Assembly: GCA_041395505.1 (NCBI GenBank)
Contig: JAWLAG010000001.1
Span: 1,736,001-1,800,000, forward strand
Source of the DNA: Steroidobacteraceae bacterium
Lineage (GTDB): Bacteria; Pseudomonadota; Gammaproteobacteria; Steroidobacterales; Steroidobacteraceae
Direction: 5' to 3'
DNA: 64,000 bases
In this document: one piece after another, positions 1 through 8,992 of the stretch
How the letters are laid out: each line of letters starts with the position of its first letter
Numbering within the stretch: the first letter of the stretch is position 1
Notes under the pieces: generated by a model
The model's input: the letters and a program-made list of their open reading frames with translations, nothing else
What the model was told of the DNA's origin: nothing
The model's database searches: none
Position numbers and translations under genes: made by a program

Positions 1-387
1 CAGCTGGTGTGCTATTCCGCTCTCTACTCGAGCGCGCCATTCGGACCGGTCGAGCAACCGCGATTCGTGAATGCGGTGGCAGCGTTGCTGACCATGACCG
101 GCAGTCGCGAGTTGCTCAGTCACCTGAAGGACCTGGAGCTGGCGCTTGGCCGTGATCCCGCCGGTCAGCGCTGGGGGCCACGGCGCATCGACCTCGATTT
201 GCTGCAACTAGGCGTTGAATGTGCGAACGACGATCAATTACAGCTGCCGCACCCCGGGATAGTGCAGCGCAATTTCGTTCTGTATCCTTGGGCGGAAATT
301 GCTCCCGAGCTATGGGTGCCCGGCGTCGGGCGGGTTGCTGACCTTGCTCGTGCAATTTCCCCGGCAGGACTGACTCGCCTTGACTGA
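1..387 (+). CDS. folK: HPPK, 2-amino-4-hydroxy-6-hydroxymethyldihydropteridine pyrophosphokinase (5' end missing)
   Basis: C-terminal 128 residues of HPPK, which transfers pyrophosphate from ATP to hydroxymethyldihydropterin in folate synthesis. The reading frame is open from base 1, so the start codon lies outside the window; HPPK is usually about 160-170 residues, so roughly 30-40 are missing. The diagnostic stretch RWGPRRIDLDLL, with the two metal-binding Asp residues, is present, followed by the family's HPGI and FVL motifs. The stop overlaps the TTG start of the next gene by 8 bp, which suggests translational coupling with the deoxynucleoside kinase and panBC. Confidence 0.95.
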   Translation, partial: QLVCYSALYSSAPFGPVEQPRFVNAVAALLTMTGSRELLSHLKDLELALGRDPAGQRWGPRRIDLDLLQLGVECANDDQLQLPHPGIVQRNFVLYPWAEIAPELWVPGVGRVADLARAISPAGLTRLD

Positions 388-1075
388 ACGAAATATCGAA
401 CAGCGCAACACGGCAGCTGCACAGCCGCTGAGCGGCAAGCGTTACATCGTCGTCGAAGGGCCTATCGGCGTCGGCAAGACCAGCCTCGCCTGCAAGCTCG
501 CCGAGAGCCTCGGCGCCGATCTGGTGCTCGAGCAGGCGGCGCGCAACCCCTTCCTCGAGCGCTTCTACCGCAATCCACGCGCGGGCGCGCTGCCGGCGCA
601 GTTGCATTTCCTGTTTCAGCGCGCCCAGCAGCTGGCGGCGCTCAACCAGCAAGACATGTTTGCGCCGCTGCGAGTCGCCGATTACCTGTTCGACAAGGAT
701 CGCCTGTTCGCGAACGTCACGCTCGATACAGAAGAATATGCACTCTATGAGCAGATCTACGCCAAACTTTCGATAGAGGCGCCACGGCCCGACCTGGTTG
801 TTTACCTGCAGGCGCCGATCGATGTATTGCTTGAGCGCATAGGCAAGCGCCGGATTCCCTATGAGCAGATGATCGACCGCGGCTACCTCGAACGGCTGAA
901 TGGCGCATACGCGCGATTCTTCCACGAGTACGACGGCGCGCCGTTATTGATCGTCAATGCGGCACATATCGACCCGCTGGGCAACGATCAGGACTTTCGC
1001 GAATTGCTCGGCGCCATGGGGCGTATGCAAAAGGGCCGGCTCTATTACAATCCGCTGAAAGCCCGTACGATCTAG
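380..1075 (+). CDS. Deoxynucleoside kinase family protein (dGK/dAK-like)
   Basis: 231 residues, TTG start overlapping folK. The P-loop GPIGVGKTS is at residues 27-35, followed by a substrate-binding region (EQAARNPFLERFY), a DYLFDKDR segment and an arginine-rich lid (GKRRIPYEQ); this is the layout of the deoxyadenosine/deoxyguanosine kinase family. Expected role: phosphorylation of salvaged deoxynucleosides with ATP in the cytoplasm. Which nucleoside it prefers cannot be told from sequence. Placement between folK and panB is known in several proteobacteria, and some databases give the family a loose folate-pathway label because of this neighbourhood; the fold says nucleoside kinase. Confidence 0.85.
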   Translation: MTERNIEQRNTAAAQPLSGKRYIVVEGPIGVGKTSLACKLAESLGADLVLEQAARNPFLERFYRNPRAGALPAQLHFLFQRAQQLAALNQQDMFAPLRVADYLFDKDRLFANVTLDTEEYALYEQIYAKLSIEAPRPDLVVYLQAPIDVLLERIGKRRIPYEQMIDRGYLERLNGAYARFFHEYDGAPLLIVNAAHIDPLGNDQDFRELLGAMGRMQKGRLYYNPLKARTI

Positions 1076-1084
1076 GGTCGAACC

Positions 1085-1912
1085 ATGTATACGCAACTCA
1101 AAATGCGCGACTCGGCGCGGCCGCCGGTCTCGCTCAGCACGCTCGACAAGATGAAGGCCGAGGGCGAGAAGATTGCCAGCCTGACCTGCTACGACGCGAG
1201 CTTCGCCGTGCTGGTCGACGAAGCCGATGCCGACGTCGTGCTGGTCGGCGATTCGCTCGGCATGGTCATACAAGGCCACGATACGACAGTGCCCGTTACC
1301 ATGGATGACATCTGCTATCACTGTCGTGCCGTCAAGCGCGGGCTGCAACGCCCACTGCTCATGGCGGATCTGCCATTCATGAGTTACCCGTCGCGGGACG
1401 AAGCGCTGCGTAATTCGGTGCGACTGATGCAGGAAGGCGGTGCCCAGGTTGTCAAACTCGAAAGCGGCGCAGGCCAGGTCGAAATCGTCGAGCATCTGGC
1501 GAGCCACGACATTGCGGTGTGCGCACATCTGGGCCTCAAACCCCAGTCGGTGCACAAGACCGGCGGCTTCCGCGTGCAGGGGCGCAAGGAAGATGACGCC
1601 GAGCGCATGTTGCGCAACGCCAAGGCGCTGGAAACGGCAGGCGCGGATATTATTCTCCTCGAGTGCATACCGGCGCCGCTCGGGGCATTGCTCACCCGCG
1701 AGCTCACCGTGCCGGTCATCGGCATCGGGGCGGGACCTGATACCGATGGCCAGATCCTCGTTCTCTACGATGTCCTCGACATTACGACCGGGCGCAAGCC
1801 GCGGTTCGTACAGAACTTCATGACGGAGGCAAGCGACAATCTCGACGCGCTGAAGCGCTATGTCGCGGCCGTTAAGGATCGCAGCTACCCGGCCGCGGAG
1901 CATTGTTTTTGA
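1085..1912 (+). CDS. panB: Ketopantoate hydroxymethyltransferase
   Basis: 275 residues, full length. Catalyses transfer of a hydroxymethyl group from 5,10-methylene-THF to alpha-ketoisovalerate, the first committed step of pantothenate synthesis. Family motifs in order: LTCYDAS, VGDSLGMV (metal-binding Asp), MADLPFMSY (second Asp), VCAHLGLKPQ, and ECIPAPL with the catalytic Glu. The ATG follows the kinase stop by 9 bp. The end overlaps panC, so the two are probably co-translated. The folate-dependent reaction fits placement behind folK. Confidence 0.97.
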   Translation: MYTQLKMRDSARPPVSLSTLDKMKAEGEKIASLTCYDASFAVLVDEADADVVLVGDSLGMVIQGHDTTVPVTMDDICYHCRAVKRGLQRPLLMADLPFMSYPSRDEALRNSVRLMQEGGAQVVKLESGAGQVEIVEHLASHDIAVCAHLGLKPQSVHKTGGFRVQGRKEDDAERMLRNAKALETAGADIILLECIPAPLGALLTRELTVPVIGIGAGPDTDGQILVLYDVLDITTGRKPRFVQNFMTEASDNLDALKRYVAAVKDRSYPAAEHCF

Positions 1913-2769
1913 GTACCCCAGCGCTTGACGTGGCGCGCCACGTCGCGGAAGTTCGCGATGCGGTTGGCAGGTGGCGCAGCGAAGGGCATCGCATCGCATT
2001 CGTGCCGACCATGGGCAATCTGCACGCCGGGCATCGCAGTCTGCTCGAACTCGCGGCGCGTCTCGGCGATCGATTCGTTGCGAGTATTTTCGTCAATCCC
2101 ATGCAATTCGGACCGAACGAGGATTTTGCCCACTATCCGCGCACGCCCGATGCCGATGCGTCAATGCTTGCCGAGGCTGGCTGTGACCTGATGTTCATTC
2201 CGGATGTCGCCGAGATGTATCCAAACGGACCGGAAAATGCGACGCGAATCGAAGTGCCGGAGTTGTCCGGCATCCTCTGTGGCGAATTCCGGCCCGGACA
2301 CTTTCAGGGTGTCGCAACGGTCGTGGCCAAACTTTTCAATATCGTGGATCCGGACACCGCGATCTTTGGCATGAAGGACTACCAGCAGCTTACGGTCATC
2401 CGGCGCATGGTTGCCGATCTTTGCATGCCAGTGCAGATCGTCGGCGCGCCCACTGTGCGTGAGAGCGACGGGCTCGCGATGAGCTCGCGCAACCAGTATC
2501 TGACGGCAGATGAACGTGCGCTCGCGCCGGGCATTCACCATGAACTGCAACGCGCTGCCGCTCGGCTGTTGCGCGGCGACAGCATCGACCAGGTGCAGAG
2601 TGATGGCGCGGCGGCCCTTGCGGACCACGGTTTCTCGGTCGAGTATTTTGCGGTCCGGCGCGCGCTCGATCTGATGCCGGCCAGCGCAAGCGATCATGAG
2701 CTCGCAGTGCTCACTGCGGCGCGCCTTGGCAAGGCGCGCCTTATCGACAATGTCGAGGTAAGGCGCTAG
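1903..2769 (+). CDS. panC: Pantoate-beta-alanine ligase
   Basis: Pantothenate synthetase of 288 residues, joining pantoate and beta-alanine through a pantoyl-adenylate. The class-I synthetase nucleotide motif appears as PTMGNLHAGH, MKDYQQL lies mid-protein, and the second ATP-binding motif is MSSRN. The start is ambiguous: TTG at 1903, or TTG at 1909, which would overlap the panB stop directly (TTGA). panD (aspartate decarboxylase), often third in such operons, is absent because queG converges immediately after. Confidence 0.96.
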   Translation: MFLSTPALDVARHVAEVRDAVGRWRSEGHRIAFVPTMGNLHAGHRSLLELAARLGDRFVASIFVNPMQFGPNEDFAHYPRTPDADASMLAEAGCDLMFIPDVAEMYPNGPENATRIEVPELSGILCGEFRPGHFQGVATVVAKLFNIVDPDTAIFGMKDYQQLTVIRRMVADLCMPVQIVGAPTVRESDGLAMSSRNQYLTADERALAPGIHHELQRAAARLLRGDSIDQVQSDGAAALADHGFSVEYFAVRRALDLMPASASDHELAVLTAARLGKARLIDNVEVRR

Positions 2770-3845
2770 CTCTCCTGTCGCTCGAGCGCCCATTGCAGAT
2801 GCTCGCGCACCATGGGCGAAGCGCCGTCGAGGCTCGAGCGCAGCGCGCGGATGATGTCGTCCGATGGCGGCGCATTGCCGAGTGCGACAGCAATGTTTCG
2901 CTGCCACCGCTGGTACCCCAGCCGATAGATCGCCGTACCTCGCATCAATCGATCGAACTTCTCGGCTGACCAGCCGAGCAATTCGATCAGCCGTGGCCGA
3001 TCGAGGCCGTGGCGCACCTTGATGTCAGGATGGGTTGCGGCGCGGGCGAACTTGTTCCATGGGCAGACCAGCTGGCAGTCGTCGCAACCGTAGATTCGGT
3101 TGCCGATCAGCGGTCGTAGTTCGACCGGAATGCTGCCCTTCAGCTCAATGGTGAGGTAGGAGATGCAGCGCCGCGCATCGAGCTGATAGGGCGCGACGAT
3201 GGCTGCCGTGGGGCAGGCCGGCAGACAGGCCGAGCAGCTGCCGCAATGTGCGCTTGCGCGTGCATCGATCGGCAGCGGCAGCGTGGTGAAGATTTCGCCG
3301 AGAAAAAACCACGACCCGGCCGTCGTGTTGATGAGGTTGGTGTGCTTGCCGATGAAACCGAGTCCGGCGTTGCGCGCCAGGGCCTTCTCGAGCACAGGGG
3401 CGCTGTCGACGAAGACCCGGTGCCCTTGCGCTCCGGCAAGCTCATCGATATGACGTGCGAGCCGGGTCAATGCCCGGCGCAACACCTTGTGGTAGTCGCG
3501 ACCCAGGGCATAGCGGGACACGTAGCCACGGGTCGGATCCTCGAGCAGTTCGATGGGATCCGCCGCAGTCTGCGGCCAATAGTCCATCCGGGCGCTTATT
3601 ACGCGCAGCGTGCCCGGGACCAGTTCCGCGGGCCGGCTGCGTCGGCTGCCATGCCGTTGCATATAGCCGAGTTCGCCGTGGTAGCCGCTGTCCAGCCAGT
3701 CTCGCAGTCGCGCTTCGTCTTCCCCCAGATCGATCCCAGCGACTCCGATGGCCTGGAATCCGAGTTCCTGCGCACGCTGCGCAATGGCACTGCGCAGCTC
3801 GAGCATTGCGGGGTGATCGGTCGCGGCAACTTGTTTCATCGCCAT
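2766..3845 (-). CDS. queG: Epoxyqueuosine reductase
   Basis: 359 residues from the ATG at 3845 (a second ATG at 3839 is equally possible). Cobalamin-dependent iron-sulfur enzyme that makes the last reduction in queuosine synthesis on tRNA. Two 4Fe-4S binding regions are visible: C201, C204, C207, C211 and then C254, C257, C261; the substrate-pocket FVDSAPVLEK lies at 146-155. A HEAT-like tail follows. The reading frame stays open for about 670 bases further upstream, but that part lies opposite nnr and is not family sequence. The gene converges on panC with a 4-bp overlap of stops and is divergent from nnr. Confidence 0.95.
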   Translation of the reverse strand: MAMKQVAATDHPAMLELRSAIAQRAQELGFQAIGVAGIDLGEDEARLRDWLDSGYHGELGYMQRHGSRRSRPAELVPGTLRVISARMDYWPQTAADPIELLEDPTRGYVSRYALGRDYHKVLRRALTRLARHIDELAGAQGHRVFVDSAPVLEKALARNAGLGFIGKHTNLINTTAGSWFFLGEIFTTLPLPIDARASAHCGSCSACLPACPTAAIVAPYQLDARRCISYLTIELKGSIPVELRPLIGNRIYGCDDCQLVCPWNKFARAATHPDIKVRHGLDRPRLIELLGWSAEKFDRLMRGTAIYRLGYQRWQRNIAVALGNAPPSDDIIRALRSSLDGASPMVREHLQWALERQES

Positions 3846-3846
3846 C

Positions 3847-3854
3847 AGTATAAT
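3847..3854. promoter_or_regulatory. Overlapping divergent -10 elements between queG and nnr
   Basis: Only 18 bp separate the queG and nnr start codons. They contain TATAAT on the plus strand (3849-3854), 9 nt before the nnr ATG, and TATACT on the minus strand (3852-3847), 7 nt before the second queG ATG at 3839. No good -35 is seen in either direction. If used, both transcripts would have almost no leader. Inference from sequence only. Confidence 0.45.
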
Positions 3855-3863
3855 CAGCCGGCC

Positions 3864-5360
3864 ATGTTGCCCGCCGCCGTCTACAGTACCCAGCAGGTGC
3901 GCCAGATCGATCAATTCGCCATCCATGAACTGGGTATAGAAGGCTACGAATTGATGGCGCGGGCCGCAGACGCGGCATTGCGGCAACTGCGCCAGCGCTG
4001 GCCCCTGGCGCGCCGAATCGCCATCGTCTGCGGCTCCGGCAACAATGGCGGCGACGGTTATGTCCTTGGGCGCCTTGCACAATCGCAAGGCTTGGTGGTT
4101 GATGTGTGTGCGGCTGTCGATCCTGCGCGACTCGCCGGCGACGCCGCGCGTGCCTGTGCCGATTTCACGGCTGCTGCCGGTCATGTCGTCGCGTTCGATG
4201 CAGGCGTGCTGCGTCGCGCGCACGTCGTTGTCGATGGTTTCCTCGGTACCGGGCTCGCGGACGAGTTGCGCGCCGATGCCAAGGCGTGTATCGCGGCGAT
4301 CAATGCGAGTCGCAGGCCGGTGTTGTCGCTCGATCTGCCCTCCGGCCTGGACGGTGACAGCGGCCGGGATCACGGTGCCGCGGTGCTCGCCGACTGCACG
4401 GTGACTTTCGTTGCGCTCAAGGCGGGGTTGTTCCTCGGCGACGGCCCACAGTTCACGGGTGATCTCGCGCTCGCATCGCTCGGCATCGATGTGCCCGACC
4501 GACCGCAGTTTCATCCCATTTTGCGTCGTGTCGTTGCTCGAGATCTCTCACAGCGTTTGCAGCCGCGGCCACGCCGCGCGCACAAAGGGCAGTCGGGGCG
4601 GGCGCTGATCGTCGGCGGCGGGCCGGGTATGCCAGGCGCCGCGCGGCTCGCCGGGGAGGCTGCGCTTCGCTGCGGCGCGGGTCTCGTGGTCGTTGCCGCC
4701 GCGCCCGAGAGCACTGCGGCGATCGCAGCGGGCAGCCCGGAGCTCATTTGTCGCGCGACTTCGGACCCCGGGCAACTGCGTGATTTGATCGATGCGGCCG
4801 ACGTGATTGGCGTCGGCCCCGGACTCGGCCAAAGCGCATGGTCACGGGCACTGCTCGATGAGGTACTCGCAAGCGACAAGCCCCTGGTGGTCGACGCCGA
4901 TGCCTTGAATTTGATCGCAAGCTCGGGCGCCCGCAGGCGCGAGCGCTGGATATTGACACCTCATCCAGGCGAGGCTGCGCGCTTGCTCGATGTGACTGCG
5001 GCGCAAATCGAAGCAGACCGCGTTGCGGCCGTCCGCGAATTGCACGCGCGATACGGTGGAGTGATCGCACTGAAAGGCGCAGGTACGCTCATCGCTGAGG
5101 CCGGCGAAGTCATGCACATTTGCGATCTGGGCAATCCCGGTATGGCGACAGCTGGTATGGGCGATGTGCTGACAGGCGCAATTGCGGGCCTGCTGGCCCA
5201 GCTCAAGGAGTGCGGATGGGCTGCCCGACTTGGCGTGTATGCGCATGCGGCAGCGGGTGATCTTGCCGCAGGTGATCGGCCGCGCGGCTTGATGGCGAGC
5301 GACTTGCTGCTGCCGCTGCGACAAGTCGTCAACCCACTCGAGGGTGTGCGCCCATCGTGA
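3864..5360 (+). CDS. nnr: Bifunctional NAD(P)H-hydrate epimerase / ADP-dependent dehydratase
   Basis: 498 residues. The N-terminal YjeF_N domain (about 1-215) epimerises damaged NAD(P)HX; its binding loop GSGNNGGDG is at 57-65. The C-terminal ribokinase-like domain (about 225-490) dehydrates the S-form back to NAD(P)H using ADP; GPGLG, TPHPGEAARLL and GNPGMATAGMGDVLTG are present. Together this is a complete metabolite-repair enzyme close to the E. coli length. The ATG at 3864 is chosen because the family begins there; the frame is open far upstream, through the antisense of queG. The stop overlaps tsaE by GTGA. Confidence 0.96.
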   Translation: MLPAAVYSTQQVRQIDQFAIHELGIEGYELMARAADAALRQLRQRWPLARRIAIVCGSGNNGGDGYVLGRLAQSQGLVVDVCAAVDPARLAGDAARACADFTAAAGHVVAFDAGVLRRAHVVVDGFLGTGLADELRADAKACIAAINASRRPVLSLDLPSGLDGDSGRDHGAAVLADCTVTFVALKAGLFLGDGPQFTGDLALASLGIDVPDRPQFHPILRRVVARDLSQRLQPRPRRAHKGQSGRALIVGGGPGMPGAARLAGEAALRCGAGLVVVAAAPESTAAIAAGSPELICRATSDPGQLRDLIDAADVIGVGPGLGQSAWSRALLDEVLASDKPLVVDADALNLIASSGARRRERWILTPHPGEAARLLDVTAAQIEADRVAAVRELHARYGGVIALKGAGTLIAEAGEVMHICDLGNPGMATAGMGDVLTGAIAGLLAQLKECGWAARLGVYAHAAAGDLAAGDRPRGLMASDLLLPLRQVVNPLEGVRPS

Positions 5361-5848
5361 AGCGGGAATGCCGCGTCCTGTGCGGCGAGGCCGCGACGCT
5401 GCAACTTGGCCGACAGCTGGCTGCGAGCTTTCGCGCGCAGCCAGGGCGCGCCGTCTATGTTCACCTGGAAGGCGAACTGGGCGCGGGCAAGACCACGCTG
5501 GTCAGGGGGATGCTGGAGCAGTTCGGCTATCTCGGACCGGTCCGCAGCCCGACATTCACGCTGCTCGAGACCTATGGCTTGGCCTCGTTGCAGATCGTGC
5601 ACATGGATCTGTACCGTCTGCAGGGTACAAATGCCATGGAAGGCCTGGGTCTCGCGGACCATGACCAGGCGAACAGCCTGTGGCTGATCGAATGGGCCAG
5701 ACGCTACGCCGCTGAGTTGCCTACGGCGGACCTCATGATCGAACTTGAGTACCTGGGGTCGGGCCGACGTGCTTGGCTTGCTGCCCTGAGTGACTGCGGG
5801 CAGTCCTGGCTTCGAAGACTTCCTGAGGTAAGCTCTGTAGGTTGTTAA
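5357..5848 (+). CDS. tsaE: tRNA threonylcarbamoyladenosine biosynthesis ATPase TsaE
   Basis: 163 residues, GTG start overlapping the nnr stop. Small P-loop ATPase that cycles with TsaB-TsaD to make t6A37 in ANN-decoding tRNAs. Walker A is GELGAGKTT, followed by the switch-like RSPTFTLLETY and the HMDLYRL (Walker B-like) segment. The position between nnr and amiC is the same as yjeE in E. coli. The last 20 or so residues are poorly conserved. Confidence 0.94.
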   Translation: MKRECRVLCGEAATLQLGRQLAASFRAQPGRAVYVHLEGELGAGKTTLVRGMLEQFGYLGPVRSPTFTLLETYGLASLQIVHMDLYRLQGTNAMEGLGLADHDQANSLWLIEWARRYAAELPTADLMIELEYLGSGRRAWLAALSDCGQSWLRRLPEVSSVGC

Positions 5849-5854
5849 TTTTAA

Positions 5855-5883
5855 TTGATATTTATTTTTGCGCAGGGTAGATT
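5855..5883 (+). promoter_or_regulatory. Candidate sigma-70 promoter for amiC
   Basis: The gap after tsaE is strikingly AT-rich for this genome. It carries TTGATA (5855-5860), a 17-bp spacer and TAGATT (5878-5883), matching the consensus in 5 and 4 of 6 positions. Predicted start near 5890, about 30 nt before the amiC ATG. Not tested. Confidence 0.5.
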
Positions 5884-5919
5884 AGGTCAACTTTCTTTCG
5901 AGCGCTGCCGCGAGCTGAC

Positions 5920-7158
5920 ATGTTGCGTACCCTTGCAAGTCTGACAGTTGCGTTGGGTTGCCTGATGGTGTTGCCTGCACGGGCCGGCTCGCTCGTTCAG
6001 GCAATACGCGTGGAAGAACAAGGGAACGGCACGGTGATCCGCCTGGCCCTGACTGCCGCGACGCGATATCACATCATCCGGCTGGACAATCCTGATCGGC
6101 TGGTCGTCGATCTTGACGACGCGCAGTTGTCGCGAGCGGTGGTGATGCCGCGGACAGGCCGCGCGATCCTGGCGGTACGCACGGGCCGCCGCAGCAAGAC
6201 GACGCAACGGATCGTTTTCGACCTCGGTGGCCCCGCCCGCGTGCGCGAGGAAATGCGCGACCTTGCATCAGGAGGAGTCGAGCTGGCGCTCGCTCTGAAT
6301 GGCGCCATTGCCACGCCGCAAAACTCTCCCGCGCCAACCGCCGCGCCTGGCCCGCAACCAGCGCCGCGCCTCGTTGCCGTCAAGGCCGCGCACCAGCCGG
6401 CCGCATTCAGTCGCGACATCATCGTGGCGGTTGACGCCGGACATGGCGGCAAGGATCCGGGTGCCATTGGCCCAAGTGGCGTGCGCGAGAAGGACGTCGT
6501 CCTGGCAATTGCTCGCGAGCTCGTTGCCAGGATCAACCGCGAGCCCGGCATGCGCGCCATGCTGACGCGCGATAGCGACAAGTACATCTCGCACCGCGAG
6601 CGCATGCGCCGCGCGCGGCAGGCGCGGGCTGATCTTTTCATCTCCGTGCATGCGGACTCGATCCGCAACAGCGCGGTGTCGGGCTCGTCTGTTTATGTGC
6701 TCTCTGAGCGCGGGGCCACCGATGAGGCTGCGCGCTGGCTCGCAGAGCGGGAAAATGCCGCGGACCTCAAGGGCGGAGTCAGCCTGGATGACAAGGACGA
6801 CATGCTCGCGCAGGTCCTGCTCGACCTTTCGCAGACTGCGAGCATCTCGCAGAGCATGACCGCGGCCAATCATGTCCTGGAATCGCTCGGTGACGTTGGA
6901 GAAGTTCGCAAACGGCACGTACAGCAAGCAGGATTCCTGGTGCTGAAGTCTCCCGACATGCCGTCGTTACTGGTCGAGACCGCGTACATATCCAACCGTG
7001 GTGATGAACGGCGCCTGCGGGACAATGGCCACCAGAAGCGCCTAGCCGAAGCGCTCTTTACGGGGCTGCAGAATTTCTTCATCGCCAATCCCCCGGACGG
7101 TACACAGCTCGCACGCAACGCGGGCACGGTGGCGGCGGCTACGTCCGGCACGCTCTAG
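5920..7158 (+). CDS. amiC: N-acetylmuramoyl-L-alanine amidase, AmiC/AmiB type
   Basis: 412 residues, exported. Residues 1-22 look like a signal peptide ending ARA. An AMIN domain (about 27-125) for envelope targeting is followed by a proline/alanine-rich linker (about 133-160) and an Amidase_3 zinc domain (about 168-390). The zinc/catalytic residues H175, E190, H244 and E353 are all present. A regulatory insert between H244 and E353 (about 265-335), typical of division amidases controlled by LytM-domain activators, is visible. It splits daughter-cell peptidoglycan by cutting the amide between muramic acid and L-alanine. No LysM repeats follow, which favours AmiC/A over AmiB. Confidence 0.93.
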   Translation: MLRTLASLTVALGCLMVLPARAGSLVQAIRVEEQGNGTVIRLALTAATRYHIIRLDNPDRLVVDLDDAQLSRAVVMPRTGRAILAVRTGRRSKTTQRIVFDLGGPARVREEMRDLASGGVELALALNGAIATPQNSPAPTAAPGPQPAPRLVAVKAAHQPAAFSRDIIVAVDAGHGGKDPGAIGPSGVREKDVVLAIARELVARINREPGMRAMLTRDSDKYISHRERMRRARQARADLFISVHADSIRNSAVSGSSVYVLSERGATDEAARWLAERENAADLKGGVSLDDKDDMLAQVLLDLSQTASISQSMTAANHVLESLGDVGEVRKRHVQQAGFLVLKSPDMPSLLVETAYISNRGDERRLRDNGHQKRLAEALFTGLQNFFIANPPDGTQLARNAGTVAAATSGTL

Positions 7159-7240
7159 GCAAGCTCTCTCCAGGCGCGACGATCCGTTAGACTTGCAGCG
7201 CCGGCCGCAGCCCGCATCGCGGCCCCCAGCGTTTGATCCA

Positions 7241-8989
7241 ATGCGCCTGCCCATCAAAGTACTGCCCGAAGTGCTCGTCAATCAAATCGCTGCCGGCGAG
7301 GTCATCGAGCGCCCAGCCGCAGTGGTTCGGGAGCTCGTTGACAACAGTCTCGATGCCGGCGCGACGCGCATCGAGATTGACGTCGAGCGTGGCGGCGTGC
7401 AGTTGATACGGGTCCGCGACAACGGCGAAGGCATTGCGGCGGACGATCTAGTCAAGGCGGTTGCGCGCCACGCGACCAGCAAGATCGCCAGCCAGGACGA
7501 TTTGGCTGCGGTGAGCAGCCTCGGCTTTCGCGGCGAAGCCCTGCCGTCCATTGCATCGGTCGCGCGCCTGCAGATCGTGTCGCGGGCCGCGGGCGAGTCG
7601 CAGGCATCGCAATTGTCCGTGACTGCGGGCGAGATCGGCACGCAGGGACCGGCGGCACGCGAACAGGGCACGACGGTCGAAGTGCGCGACCTGTTCTTCG
7701 CGGTGCCTGCCCGCCGCAAATTTCTGCGTAGCGAGCGTACGGAACTCGCCCATATCGTCGACCTGGTCGAACGCGCGGCGCTATCGCGCTTCAATGTGTC
7801 GTTTCGACTGCGTTGCAATGGTCGCGATCTGCTGGATTTCCCGGCGGCCGGCAGCCTGGCCGAGCAGACCACGCGTTTTGGTTCGATACTCGAGCCACAG
7901 TTCGCCGCCGACTCCATCCCGGTTGCCGCCCGCTCGGGGCCCGTCGAGCTCGCAGGCTGGATCGCGCAACCAACGGCATCCCGGGCCCGTGCCGATCGTC
8001 AATACTGGTTCGTCAATGGCCGTTCGGTGCACGATCGCCTGCTTGCAAGTGCGGTGCGGGTCGCTTATCGCGACGTGCTCTACCACGGTCGCCATCCAGC
8101 CTATCTGTTGTATTTGTCCATTGACCCGGAGCTCGTCGACGTGAATGTGCATCCGGCCAAACAGGAGATCCGCTTTCGCGACAGCTCACAGGTGCATGCC
8201 TTCGTTCGTCACGCAATCGAGGACGCGCTTGCACGAGGTTCGACGGCGGCGTCGGCAACCATCGGATCGGGAGCGTCCGCAAGATTGCCGGATGAATCCT
8301 CCCCGCCACAACTACCGCTGGCGGTGGCAAGGGCGGACGATGGCGAAATGATCGTCACGCGACCTGCCGCGGGCGGGCAATCCGCGCCGATGGTGCGGGA
8401 GGCCGCCGGCGCTTACTTTGGTCGTGTGCTCGGCCAGGTTCACGGTATTTATGTTCTTGCCGAGACCGCTCGGGGCCTCGCATTGATCGACATGCACGCA
8501 GCTCACGAACGCGTGCTCTACGAGCGTTTGAAGGCGAACGTCGGCGGATTGGCGGCCAGCCAACGACTGCTCGAACCGCTGACCATCTCGCTGACGACCA
8601 GGGAAATGCAGCAAGCACTGCACAATCTGCCGGCCTGTGCAGCGGCTGGCTTCGATATCACGCAGATTTCCGAGCAGGCGCTGCTGCTGCGTGCCGTGCC
8701 GGCGCTGTTGCGTGACGCATCAGCCGCGGTGCTGTTGCGCGAGGCGCTGCTGGTGGAGGAACGATCCGAGGCAGGTCACCATCTTGGCGGCGGCGCCGAA
8801 AGAGTCTTGGCCGAGATTGCATGCCGTGCCGCGGTCAAGGCCAACCGGCGCCTTGCAACCGATGAGATGACGGCTCTGTTGCGCGACATGGAGCACACTG
8901 TGCGCATCGATCAGTGCAATCACGGGCGACCCACCTGGGTGGAATTCCCGCTCGCTGAAATAGATCGCTGGTTCCTGCGCGGTCGCTGA
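7241..8989 (+). CDS. mutL: DNA mismatch repair protein MutL
   Basis: 582 residues from ATG 7241, where family homology begins. GHKL ATPase N-terminus: ELVDNSLDAG at 31-40 with the catalytic Glu, DNGEGI at 60-65, SLGFRGEAL at 93-101. A variable linker (about 340-385) precedes the C-terminal dimerisation domain. I do not see a DQHAAHER-type endonuclease metal motif; the stretch IDMHAAHERVLYE is the related sequence found in non-nicking MutL, as in E. coli, so it probably works with a MutH-like partner or another nickase. It lies 82 bp after amiC and 3 bp before miaA. Confidence 0.96.
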   Translation: MRLPIKVLPEVLVNQIAAGEVIERPAAVVRELVDNSLDAGATRIEIDVERGGVQLIRVRDNGEGIAADDLVKAVARHATSKIASQDDLAAVSSLGFRGEALPSIASVARLQIVSRAAGESQASQLSVTAGEIGTQGPAAREQGTTVEVRDLFFAVPARRKFLRSERTELAHIVDLVERAALSRFNVSFRLRCNGRDLLDFPAAGSLAEQTTRFGSILEPQFAADSIPVAARSGPVELAGWIAQPTASRARADRQYWFVNGRSVHDRLLASAVRVAYRDVLYHGRHPAYLLYLSIDPELVDVNVHPAKQEIRFRDSSQVHAFVRHAIEDALARGSTAASATIGSGASARLPDESSPPQLPLAVARADDGEMIVTRPAAGGQSAPMVREAAGAYFGRVLGQVHGIYVLAETARGLALIDMHAAHERVLYERLKANVGGLAASQRLLEPLTISLTTREMQQALHNLPACAAAGFDITQISEQALLLRAVPALLRDASAAVLLREALLVEERSEAGHHLGGGAERVLAEIACRAAVKANRRLATDEMTALLRDMEHTVRIDQCNHGRPTWVEFPLAEIDRWFLRGR

Positions 8990-8992
8990 CTC

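Noticed and set aside
944..1999. Long open frame antisense to panB
   Set aside because: GC-rich codon bias leaves long antisense frames; the product has no recognisable domain, and panB on the other strand is certain.
3246..3863. Upstream extension of nnr on the plus strand
   Set aside because: It is the antisense of queG; family homology starts at the ATG at 3864.
3846..4514. Upstream extension of queG on the minus strand
   Set aside because: The frame is open, but it runs opposite nnr, carries no queuosine reductase sequence and would make the protein about 220 residues too long.
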